64,000 bases of DNA. Origin: Corallium rubrum (taxonomy: Eukaryota; Cnidaria; Anthozoa; Scleralcyonacea; Coralliidae). How positions within the stretch are numbered: position 1 is the stretch's first letter; every line of letters starts with the position of its first letter. The notes beneath the pieces are model-generated. The model worked only from the letters and a program-made list of their open reading frames with translations. It ran no database searches and had not been told where the DNA came from. This document shows positions 38,602 to 46,914 of this stretch, piece after piece. Location of the stretch: assembly GCA_964035015.1 (NCBI GenBank), contig OZ036005.1:3934714-3998713 (forward strand). Direction: 5' to 3'. Made by a program: the position numbers and the translations under genes.

Positions 38602-38796
38602 CGTCGTCAAGCATCTTGTTAATGTTGCTACGGCTGATATTTGCATATTTATCCTGAGTGCACGTGCAGGAGACAAAAGAAAAACTCATTAGGGGCAATT
38701 AAGAGGATTAAGCGCTTAGGCAGGTCTAGGCGAGAAAGTCATTAGCGTGTACTTTGCATAAGACAGAATTCACAACAATCAGTTTAAAATATTTAT

Positions 38797-39471
38797 TTAC
38801 ACAAAAAACTCTTGATTATTTAGTGATCTATCGGTAACACTAGCATATGGGCATACAGTACATCTTATAATCCGAAGGCATGGATCATGAGTCTTGAATT
38901 CTGTACCACAAACATTACATATCAGATTTCGAATAACGCATTTGTTAAAATATTTCCACAAACACTTAGGACACTCAATTACATGTGTAAAGTTAACAGG
39001 ATTCTGACAACGTTCGCAATCAACAGGTTCGTCAATTATAGAATTTTCTGATTCTATTTCGGTGTAATCTTTATCGTGTTCGGAATCTTCTTCGGAGGAA
39101 GTTTCTTCGTTTTCGCTCTCTGATTCTGTTTCTTCTTCTGCCTGCGCCAACATTGTCAGCACTCGAACATTTTCGATAAGGTTTTTGTCAATGTTAATGT
39201 CGGCGAGTCCTTTTACAAATACATTTAGACCAGCTGGTTCGGGAATTCCTGAGAAGTAAGGTGATACGCAGTATTCTACCAATTCGGCTATTTTTGTGTT
39301 TGGTATAGTTCTTCCTTGATACACAATTTCTCCTTTGGGATTCCATGTTAAGTTGACATAGGACGCGAGTAAACTATTCAGCAAAGAAGACGCTGTCGCT
39401 TCATCCACTCCGTAGTCAAAGTGTGACAGTATTTCTTTAACACGAAAATCATCATGTAATCTTTCTCCCAT
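38797..39471 (-). CDS. Element ORF, 224 aa, acidic linker and Cys-rich C-terminus (left-arm copy)
   Basis: Function unknown. Residues 1-110 form a conserved-looking domain with NLTWNPKGEIVYQGRTIPN. Residues 111-146 are an acidic Glu/Ser linker. Residues 152-207 hold ten cysteines, mainly as CxxC pairs (CERC, CPKC, CNVC, CTVC), likely a multi-zinc ribbon or RING-like fold. Nucleic-acid or protein binding is inference. It lies 44 bp downstream of the 105-codon ORF, same strand, suggesting one transcript. The protein is identical to the right-arm copy at 42401-43075. Confidence 0.75.
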   Translation of the reverse strand: MGERLHDDFRVKEILSHFDYGVDEATASSLLNSLLASYVNLTWNPKGEIVYQGRTIPNTKIAELVEYCVSPYFSGIPEPAGLNVFVKGLADINIDKNLIENVRVLTMLAQAEEETESESENEETSSEEDSEHDKDYTEIESENSIIDEPVDCERCQNPVNFTHVIECPKCLWKYFNKCVIRNLICNVCGTEFKTHDPCLRIIRCTVCPYASVTDRSLNNQEFFV

Positions 39472-39515
39472 CGTGTTCAGGGTTCGAATGAGGGCCTTTA
39501 CAAAATATCGTTCTT

Positions 39516-39833
39516 TTATATTAGTTCTGCGAGTCCTTCTAAAACAGGACCAAGTAAGACACCAAGAAATCCTGCACCTTTTTGAATCAGTATCTCCTTT
39601 TTTCTCATAAAACTACTTCGGGGACTAGCCAAAGTTGATATGTCGTCGCTATAAGGCTTAACGTCTTCAAGCAAAGCAGGTGATAATTGATATTGCATTG
39701 ACCAAAAGTTAAACATACAATCACAAATGCATCTAATTTGCTCGGGGCTTGCAGTCTCCAACAGAGCTCGCTGTTGAATAGGTTCACTTGTACATAAAAG
39801 TTCAAGAAACGGTTTGTGCTTTTTGATCAACAT
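39516..39833 (-). CDS. Element ORF, 105 aa, unknown (left-arm copy)
   Basis: Helical small protein with PIQQRALLETASPEQIRCI near the N-terminus and a Gly/Leu-rich hydrophobic end (QKGAGFLGVLLGPVLEGL). Small ORFs of this general look accompany virus-like elements in invertebrate genomes, but I cannot name a family with certainty. It differs from the right-arm copy only at residue 91 (Gly here, Asp there). Downstream of the ATPase ORF and the polypurine array, same strand. Confidence 0.7.
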   Translation of the reverse strand: MLIKKHKPFLELLCTSEPIQQRALLETASPEQIRCICDCMFNFWSMQYQLSPALLEDVKPYSDDISTLASPRSSFMRKKEILIQKGAGFLGVLLGPVLEGLAELI

Positions 39834-39890
39834 CTCTATTTGACAGTCAGTGTCTAAATGAGGAAAACGCTACCAAAACACACATTTTAA

Positions 39891-40141
39891 GAGGAGGAGA
39901 AAGAGGAGGAGGAGAAAGAGGAGGAGGAGGAGGAGGAGAAAGAGGAGGAGGAGGAGAAAGAGGAGGAGAAGGAGGAGGAGGAGGAGGAGAAAGAGGAGGA
40001 GGAGGAGGAGGAGGAGGAGGAGGAGGAGGAGAAAGAGGAGGAGGAGGAGGAGGAGGAGGAGAAAGAGGAGGAGGAGGAGGAGGAGGAGGAGAAAGAGGAG
40101 GAGAAGGAGAAAGAGGAGGAGAAGGAGGAGGAGGAGGAGGA
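39891..40141. repeat. Polypurine (GGAGAAAGA-type) array, left
   Basis: About 250 bases of only A and G on the plus strand, with gaggaggagaaagaggagg-type units. It is the inner edge of the left arm and the mirror of 41631-41981. Frames across it (poly-Leu, poly-Ser/Pro) are artefacts. Confidence 0.95.
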
Positions 40142-40230
40142 ACAAATAAACACACACACATACATACAAAAGCATTTAGCTTAAAAATATTTATTTCGGT
40201 TTTCGTTCAAACATATACATATAAAAAGTT

Positions 40231-41613
40231 TTAGTAAGGTCTGCTTCTTAGATTATATTTAGGCGTTTTTATTTTAAAGGTAGCGTGGTAGTCTTTCTTG
40301 TCTTCTGGTGATAATTGTGATACATCTTCTTTTGTCATGGGTAAATATTTTGATCTAGTCATCAATAGATGATGTTCATACTCTTCTCTATCATCTGAGG
40401 TCATCTTTGCCAAGTCGCTTTCTTTCCAATCCGAAGAGCTTTCCCAATTATGAAAGAAATTATGTTTAAGCGTCGGTTGTTCAACGGTAGGAGGCGGTGT
40501 TACAAAATAGGTTTTAGGTGTAGCATGGAAACTCCACGGAAGATCGTCAGTTTCTTGCTTTATCTCTGGTGTCAAATTTTCTGTATTTTGCTGAGTTTGA
40601 AGATTAGTCAGAGGTTGAGACTGATTATGCAGTTGGTTTTGAAAGGTCAGAAAACGTCCTAGCTGATTGGAGTAAAGTATGTTCTTTTCGTCAGGTGTTA
40701 ACTGTGGCGCTTGTACAATATCTTGCATTTTTTGTTCTGTATTGTACATGGCATTAACGATTGGAGGTAATTGATAGGATTGCTTTTGTATGAAACTACC
40801 CAGCTGTTGCTGCAGGCTGGAGGTATTTTCTCCAGGTAGAACATTGGTCTTGAAGCGGTGATCGTCGTCCGTAGTCGGTTTCAGATCAAGCATTAAATAA
40901 CCATGAGGACGAGTTGTGGCTTCCTCGTAACTCTTCATAAATTCATGGACATGACCTGGGTTCACCTGCCGTGCCAAGACAGAAATTTGTTGCTTATCCC
41001 TCGGAGACTTGAATAGTACGATATAGTGTGCGTTGAGGCTGATGTTTCTTGTTTCTTTGCCTTGGTGAAATATATTCTGAACAATGTAGATCACGGAGAG
41101 ATTCCTGTGATGACTTCCCTTAGTAAATAAATTAGCAATACGTTTATCTCTTCCTGACTGATCCATGAGATCATCGAGGACGATCAGGTTACGTTGAGAG
41201 ACTTCAAGAAAATTATCAGAGTCAATGTCGGAAGGTATACCCTCATAGAATTCGATGCCTGGCATTGTTTTGATCATTTCTAAATACATGGGCTGCCATT
41301 GCCCATAGCACCAAATGATACGTTCGGGAGGAGGATTAATCGTAGTTTTGGCGTTTTCAAGAAGCGTTTTCACCCATACTGTTTTACCACTCTGTGTGCA
41401 TCCAGCGACAATGCAAGTAAATGGATGCTGCATGACTGTTGCGTCATTGAGAAGATGTTCTGGTCTTGAATAAGTACTGTTTTTATGGAAATTTTTTATA
41501 TGACGTTGCATGTTGAATAGTGTAGAAAACGTTTTTCCACAAGTGCTGCAGACATAAGACATGTTCACTCGTTGAAGAGCATGAGCAGAATAAACATTTC
41601 TAGAGATTGTCAT
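40231..41613 (-). CDS. C2H2 zinc finger plus packaging-type (A32/FtsK-HerA-like) ATPase
   Basis: The only unique gene of the 7.1-kb element, 460 aa. A C2H2 finger (CSTC, then RHIKNFH, residues 22-43; spacing C-x2-C-x12-H-x4-H) precedes an ATPase core. Walker A is GCTQSGKT (71-78), Walker B is LIVLDD (143-148), and YIVQNIFHQG is a likely sensor-region motif. This fits genome-packaging ATPases of Polinton-like, adintovirus and NCLDV-type viruses, which pump DNA into capsids. That role is known for the family and inferred here. The C-terminal third (about 270-460) is Gln/Pro/Lys-rich with no recognised fold. A second Met at residue 18 is an alternative start. The frame is intact, suggesting a recent or active copy. 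Assignment is by motif only. Confidence 0.8.
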   Translation of the reverse strand: MTISRNVYSAHALQRVNMSYVCSTCGKTFSTLFNMQRHIKNFHKNSTYSRPEHLLNDATVMQHPFTCIVAGCTQSGKTVWVKTLLENAKTTINPPPERIIWCYGQWQPMYLEMIKTMPGIEFYEGIPSDIDSDNFLEVSQRNLIVLDDLMDQSGRDKRIANLFTKGSHHRNLSVIYIVQNIFHQGKETRNISLNAHYIVLFKSPRDKQQISVLARQVNPGHVHEFMKSYEEATTRPHGYLMLDLKPTTDDDHRFKTNVLPGENTSSLQQQLGSFIQKQSYQLPPIVNAMYNTEQKMQDIVQAPQLTPDEKNILYSNQLGRFLTFQNQLHNQSQPLTNLQTQQNTENLTPEIKQETDDLPWSFHATPKTYFVTPPPTVEQPTLKHNFFHNWESSSDWKESDLAKMTSDDREEYEHHLLMTRSKYLPMTKEDVSQLSPEDKKDYHATFKIKTPKYNLRSRPY

Positions 41614-41630
41614 ATTATTTATTTCTCCTC

Positions 41631-41981
41631 TTCTTTCTCCTTCTCCTCCTCTTTCTCCTCCCCCTCCTCCTCTTTCTCCTCCTCCTCTTTCTCCTCCTCC
41701 TCCTTCTCCTCCTCTTTCTCCTTCTCCTCCTCTTTCTCCTCCCCCTCCTCCTCCTCCTCCTCCTCCTCTTTCTCCTCCTCCTCCTCCTCTTTCTCCTCCT
41801 CCTCCTCCTCTTTCTCCTCTTCCTCCTCCCCCTCCTCTTTCTCCTCCTCCTCCTCCTCTTTCTCCTCCTCCTTCTCCTCCTCTTTCTCCTCCTCCTCCTC
41901 CTCCTCATCCTCCTCTTTCTCCTCCTCCTCCTCTTTCTCCTCCTCCTCCTCTTTCTCCTTCTCCTCTTTCTCCTCCTCCTC
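41631..41981. repeat. Polypyrimidine array, right (mirror of 39891-40141)
   Basis: About 350 bases of C and T on the plus strand, the inverted and longer counterpart of the left array. It separates the divergent ATPase (minus) and 105-codon ORF (plus). A promoter role is possible but unproven. Confidence 0.95.
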
Positions 41982-42038
41982 TTAAAATGTGTGTTTTGGT
42001 AGCGTTTTCCTCATTTAGACACTGACTGTCAAATAGAG

Positions 42039-42356
42039 ATGTTGATCAAAAAGCACAAACCGTTTCTTGAACTTTTATGTACAAGTGAACCTATTCAACA
42101 GCGAGCTCTGTTGGAGACTGCAAGCCCCGAGCAAATTAGATGCATTTGTGATTGTATGTTTAACTTTTGGTCAATGCAATATCAATTATCACCTGCTTTG
42201 CTTGAAGACGTTAAGCCTTATAGCGACGACATATCAACTTTGGCTAGTCCCCGAAGTAGTTTTATGAGAAAAAAGGAGATACTGATTCAAAAAGGTGCAG
42301 GATTTCTTGATGTCTTACTTGGTCCTGTTTTAGAAGGACTCGCAGAACTAATATAA
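42039..42356 (+). CDS. Element ORF, 105 aa (right-arm copy)
   Basis: Same protein as at 39516-39833 except Asp at residue 91. It starts 58 bases after the array edge and is followed 44 bases later by the 224-codon ORF on the same strand. In this arm it is divergent from the ATPase gene, whereas in the left arm it follows it. Confidence 0.7.
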   Translation: MLIKKHKPFLELLCTSEPIQQRALLETASPEQIRCICDCMFNFWSMQYQLSPALLEDVKPYSDDISTLASPRSSFMRKKEILIQKGAGFLDVLLGPVLEGLAELI

Positions 42357-42400
42357 AAGAACGATATTTTGTAAAGGCCCTCATTCGAACCCTGAACACG

Positions 42401-43075
42401 ATGGGAGAAAGATTACATGATGATTTTCGTGTTAAAGAAATACTGTCACACTTTGACTACGGAGTGGATGAAGCGACAGCGTCTTCTTTGCTGAATAGTT
42501 TACTCGCGTCCTATGTCAACTTAACATGGAATCCCAAAGGAGAAATTGTGTATCAAGGAAGAACTATACCAAACACAAAAATAGCCGAATTGGTAGAATA
42601 CTGCGTATCACCTTACTTCTCAGGAATTCCCGAACCAGCTGGTCTAAATGTATTTGTAAAAGGACTCGCCGACATTAACATTGACAAAAACCTTATCGAA
42701 AATGTTCGAGTGCTGACAATGTTGGCGCAGGCAGAAGAAGAAACAGAATCAGAGAGCGAAAACGAAGAAACTTCCTCCGAAGAAGATTCCGAACACGATA
42801 AAGATTACACCGAAATAGAATCAGAAAATTCTATAATTGACGAACCTGTTGATTGCGAACGTTGTCAGAATCCTGTTAACTTTACACATGTAATTGAGTG
42901 TCCTAAGTGTTTGTGGAAATATTTTAACAAATGCGTTATTCGAAATCTGATATGTAATGTTTGTGGTACAGAATTCAAGACTCATGATCCATGCCTTCGG
43001 ATTATAAGATGTACTGTATGCCCATATGCTAGTGTTACCGATAGATCACTAAATAATCAAGAGTTTTTTGTGTAA
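42401..43075 (+). CDS. Element ORF, 224 aa, Cys-rich (right-arm copy)
   Basis: Protein identical to the left-arm copy. Identity at protein level across the arms, with only sparse nucleotide differences elsewhere, shows either recent duplication or conversion. Confidence 0.75.
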   Translation: MGERLHDDFRVKEILSHFDYGVDEATASSLLNSLLASYVNLTWNPKGEIVYQGRTIPNTKIAELVEYCVSPYFSGIPEPAGLNVFVKGLADINIDKNLIENVRVLTMLAQAEEETESESENEETSSEEDSEHDKDYTEIESENSIIDEPVDCERCQNPVNFTHVIECPKCLWKYFNKCVIRNLICNVCGTEFKTHDPCLRIIRCTVCPYASVTDRSLNNQEFFV

Positions 43076-43270
43076 ATAAATATTTTAAACTGATTGTTGT
43101 GAATTCTGTCTTATGCAAAGTACACGCTAATGACTTTCTCGCCTAGACCTGCCTAAGCGCTTAATCCTCTTAATTGCCCCTAATGAGTTTTTCTTTTGTC
43201 TCCTGCACGTGCACTCAGGATAAATATGCAAATATCAGCCGTAGCAACATTAACAAGATGCTTGACGACG

Positions 43271-43468
43271 TTAATAAAATAGCCGAGTCCGCCGTTTAAC
43301 CCCTGACAGTTTATATTCTGGCAAACCCCTCTGAAGAAAGTGTTTCAATGTCTTTCGAACAGCTTGCCGAACGATTTCTTCATTCAAGGCATTGTTTACT
43401 TTATAAACTAAAGCCAAATAAGCGACAATTCGGCACATATCTCCAAGTAAATGGGTAAAGATGGCCAT
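43271..43468 (-). CDS. Element ORF, 65 aa, unknown (right-arm copy)
   Basis: Identical to the ORF at 38404-38601. It converges toward the 224-codon ORF with about 195 bases between the stops. Confidence 0.5.
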   Translation of the reverse strand: MAIFTHLLGDMCRIVAYLALVYKVNNALNEEIVRQAVRKTLKHFLQRGLPEYKLSGVKRRTRLFY

Positions 43469-44490
43469 TTAAGTTCTAACTAATATAATATTCATGTATG
43501 CTATTAATTCAAGTCGATACTCAGCCGTCCCGCGGCCAAATAATATTTCGTTTATATATCGACACTTAAAAACGTTCTTATGGCTTTTAGATTTGACTCC
43601 TCATTCTATCTTCTTACAATTTCTTCACTTATAAACAAGGGTTTAGCTAGCAATGATTCTAGGGTGATTGAATATTTAGGTTCTAAACCTAATATAATAT
43701 TCATTATATGCTATTAATCTAAATCTATACGAGCTCTGCCAATTCAGACACTTCGGCTGCTCAAAACTCTCTATACTCATCGAGACATGCTTTGAGATAA
43801 AAAATATGAAGTGCCTCTATCAATTTCTCTTTAGTTCCTTGTAAAGAACGTCTATTTTGTTAAAGTTTAGTGTACGCATGCTCTGTACGTCTACGTGTCC
43901 CACAACTGTCGACTGTCAGTAGGGTAAAGAGTTTAAATGAAAAGGTGATTACTATTACTTATAAGGATATAAGCCGAGTACCTTTTGATAATGGCGTAAC
44001 TTCGGAAATCAGTCGGAGAGCTATCGGTTATGACGTATGAATACCAGGGAGGTTGAGTAACAGCTAGGGTTTAGGGGGAAAGTTAGGGTTAAGACGGCCC
44101 AAAGGAGCCTGACAACGAATAAATAATAAGTCAGTATGACGTAGTAACTACCGGGGGTTCAGCAACAAGCCAGGGTAAGGGGGGAAGTTAGGGTTAGAGT
44201 GTCCTATAGGAGCATGAGCCATAATGACGTAATGAGATTAGGGTTAGAGGGTCCCAAAGGAGCATGAGAACGAATAAATAATACATCAGTATGACGTAGT
44301 AAATACCGGGGGTTCAGCAACAAGACAGGGTAAGGGGGGAAGTTAGGGTTAGAGTGTCCTATAGGAGCATGAGCCATAATGACGTAATGAGATTAGGGTT
44401 AGAGGCTCGCAAAGGAGAATGAATAATTAAAAATTGAATATTTAATGAGGCGGCATCCCTTTGGTCCCTCGATGGGGGGGTATTACTACT
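43469..44490. repeat. Right terminal repeat, subterminal non-coding zone
   Basis: Inverse complement of 37376-38403. Five TTAGGGTTA motifs lie between about 44084 and 44400. It lacks seven bases present near 37449 of the left arm and ends tattactact. Confidence 0.8.
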
Positions 44491-44496
44491 GAGGAG
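44491..44496. repeat. Candidate target-site duplication (right)
   Basis: GAGGAG immediately after the ACT end, followed by gtttactatagtgagc of the minisatellite. Confidence 0.6.
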
Positions 44497-45450
44497 GTTT
44501 ACTATAGTGAGCTAGAAGGTTTACTGTATAGTGAGGAAGGTTTACTACAGTGAGGAAGGTTTACTAGTGAGGAAGGTTTAGTAGTGAGGAAGGTTTACTA
44601 TAGTGAGGAAGGTTTACTATAGTGAGGAAGGTTTACTATTGTGAGGAAGGTTTACTATAGTGAGGAAGGTTTACTACAGTGAGGAAGGTATACTAGTGAG
44701 GAAGGTTTACTAGTGAGGAAGGTTTACTATAGTGAGGAAGGTTTACTAGTGAGGAAGGTTTACTTGTGAGGAAGGTTTAATAGTGAGGAAGGTTTACTAG
44801 TGAGGAAGGTTTACTATAGTGAGGAAGGTTTACTATAGTGAAGAAGGTTTACTAGTGAGGAAGGTTTTCTAGTGAAGAAGGTTTACTAGTGAGGAAGGTT
44901 TACTACAGTGAGAAAGGTTTCCTAGTGAGGAAGGTTTACTATAGTGAGGAAGGTTTACTAGTGAAGAAGGTTTACTCAGTGAGGAAGGTTTACTAGTGAG
45001 GAAGGTTTACTATAGTGAAGAAGGTTTACTAGTGAGGAGGGTTTACTAGTGAGGAAGGTTTACTAGTGAGGAAGGTTTACTAGTGAAGAAGGTTTACTCA
45101 GTGAGGAAGGTTTACTAGTGAGGAAGGTTTACTATAGTGAGGAAGGTTTACTAGTGAGGAAGGTTTACTATAGTGAGGAAGGTTTACTAGCCTATAGTGA
45201 GGAAGGTTTACTAGTGAGGAAGTACTAGTGAGGAAGGTCTACTATTGAGGAAGGTTTACTAGTGAGGAAGGTTTACTAGTGAGGAAGGTTTACTATAGTG
45301 AGGAAGGTTTACTATAGTGAAGAAGGTTTACTAGTGAGGAAGGTTTACTAGTGAGGAAGGTTTACTATAATGAGGAAGGTTTACTATAGTGAGAAAGGTT
45401 TACTAGGGTGAAGAAGGTTTACTATAGTGAGAAAGGTTTACTAGTAAGGT
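44491..45450. repeat. Minisatellite, right part
   Basis: Same 17- and 19-bp units and orientation as 35480-37375, with more of the short tactagt type. Confidence 0.95.
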
Positions 45451-46394
45451 GGGGGGTTTAGCCATTGCTCTTTGGCAAAGTGCCACATGCAATGACCAGT
45501 CTAAGCTTATTCTGAAGATATGATTGGTGACTACTCAACTGTCAATTTGGTCTTTCGGCGCATTATTTTCTAAATTGAATCGCTTTTATTGCAGTCAAAA
45601 TGGAAATACCTTCCCAGTTCTGCTTCCATGGTTTGTTGTGTATTACTGTATTTCTGTAGCCGCTACAGAAACGTGAGAAGAATCTTGCAATAAAAGCCGC
45701 TTATTCTTGCGGATTTATATTTGCTTGTTGGTATCGAGTTGGGAGAAACATTCGTTATATTATGATTAAATTCTATGAAAGCTAAATTATTCATTTTATT
45801 CACATTTTCGACAAAAAATTCCCATATACGCTTCAGTAGCGACTACAGTAATACTGCCAAACTACAGAAGTGGGAAGGTATTTTCATTTTTACTGTAAAT
45901 GGTGGCATTTCCAAAAACGTTCTGTTTTTTATTTAGTAAGTTCTATTGTCTGTTTTTATGACAAGTAGTTTTTCTTCTCTGGTTGGTTATTTCTTCGACT
46001 CATGTTTGTTTTCTTTGTCATAAGTTTTATTCATAAGTCATAACTTCTTTTACAACAAAAAAAAATACTTTTTCTATTTTAAACATGTGTCACATATATC
46101 AGCTGGTAGTTTCCTAATGTATTGATAGTTATTCTCAAAATTAAAGTAAAGCATTAATTTCTAAAGTTTGTTCTTTAGTCTATAAAAATGGAATGCTTAA
46201 AGAATCAATTTTATTTTTAGAATATATATGGGTTATATAATATATATCCCCTCTACAAAACAAGATTTTGATATGTTTCAATGGCTCTTTATGAACTGAT
46301 ATCATGCAGTTTGCTTCCACTCTAAAAGAATAGAAAGTAAGTGAATTAATATAAGCTTCAGTTTATCATCATTATTATTGTTGTTATTCTCATC
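45451..46394. other. Non-coding, AT-rich
   Basis: No gene. A loose inverted pair (ttccatggtttgttgtgtat near 45625 and aactacagaagtgggaaggt near 45860) is a possible MITE relic. Confidence 0.4.
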
Positions 46395-46681
46395 CCTTTG
46401 ACAAAATTGTCACTTTCATAAAAATTGTCACTTTTATAAAATTGTCATTCTGTTGTCAAAATTATCTCTTTTAAATTGTCGTTTCGACAAAATTGTCATC
46501 TCCATAAATTGTCGCTTCGACAAAATTGTCACTTTCATAAAATTGTTGCTTCGGCAAAATTTTTGCTGGGACAAAATTGTCATTTTCATAAAATTGTTAA
46601 TTCGAAAAAATTGTCTTTTTTATAATATTGTTTCTTCGACAAAATTTTCGCTTTGACAAAATTGTCACTTTCACAAAATTG
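46395..46681. repeat. Degenerate minisatellite (cgacaaaattgtcactttcat)
   Basis: About ten imperfect units of roughly 28 bases with alternating acaaaattgtca and cataaaattgt, ending at the last codon of tyrosinase 2. It forms the 3' flank or UTR of that gene. Confidence 0.8.
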
Positions 46682-46914
46682 TTATTTTACAGTACCTTTT
46701 ACTTTTGCCATAATATCGGCTGTCTTGAATCCCTGTTTCGCATCTTTTCCATGCAATTTGCTCCTTGACCATGTTTTTTTTGGAGAAATTCTTGGCATTA
46801 AGTTGTGTAGATGTCGAAGGTCTTTTCGTGTAGTTTTGAATAGCCGCACAGCTTGCTGGGAAAGTGATGGAAGAGGTAAACGTCGTATGTTTTGCATCTG
46901 TTCTTTTGTCAAGC
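46682..46914 (-). CDS. Tyrosinase 2, exon 6 (basic tail)
   Basis: Acceptor tttttttag before gcttgac, in phase with donor aaag/gtttgt at 48108. Encodes [16 protein letters not shown], a Lys/Arg-rich middle and KVKGTVK before a TAA at 46682-46684. Equivalent to the last exon of tyrosinase 1. Confidence 0.72.

Larger units (their letters stand above)
37376..44490. mobile_element. Palindromic Polinton/Maverick-like (adintovirus-related) element, 7,115 bp
   Basis: Two inverted arms (about 2.5 kb unique plus inward polypurine arrays) flank a 1.5-kb centre. The ends are 5'-AGTAGTAATACCCCCCC and its inverse, bounded by GAGGAG hexamers, fitting the 6-bp duplications made by Polinton integrases. Each arm has the same three small ORFs (65, 224 and 105 codons). 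The centre encodes a zinc-finger/ATPase of packaging type. No DNA polymerase B, integrase, protease or capsid gene is present, so mobilisation would need helper functions. Arm differences are few (one residue in the 105-aa ORF, a 7-base indel near 37449, scattered substitutions). The arms are therefore recent or homogenised. Family placement is inference from the ATPase type, the hexamer and the ends. Confidence 0.75.

Noticed and set aside
37376..44490. Two independent solo elements in head-to-head orientation
   Set aside because: Only one 6-bp flanking pair and one set of ends are seen, and the arms match end to end up to the central gene, so a single palindromic element is simpler.
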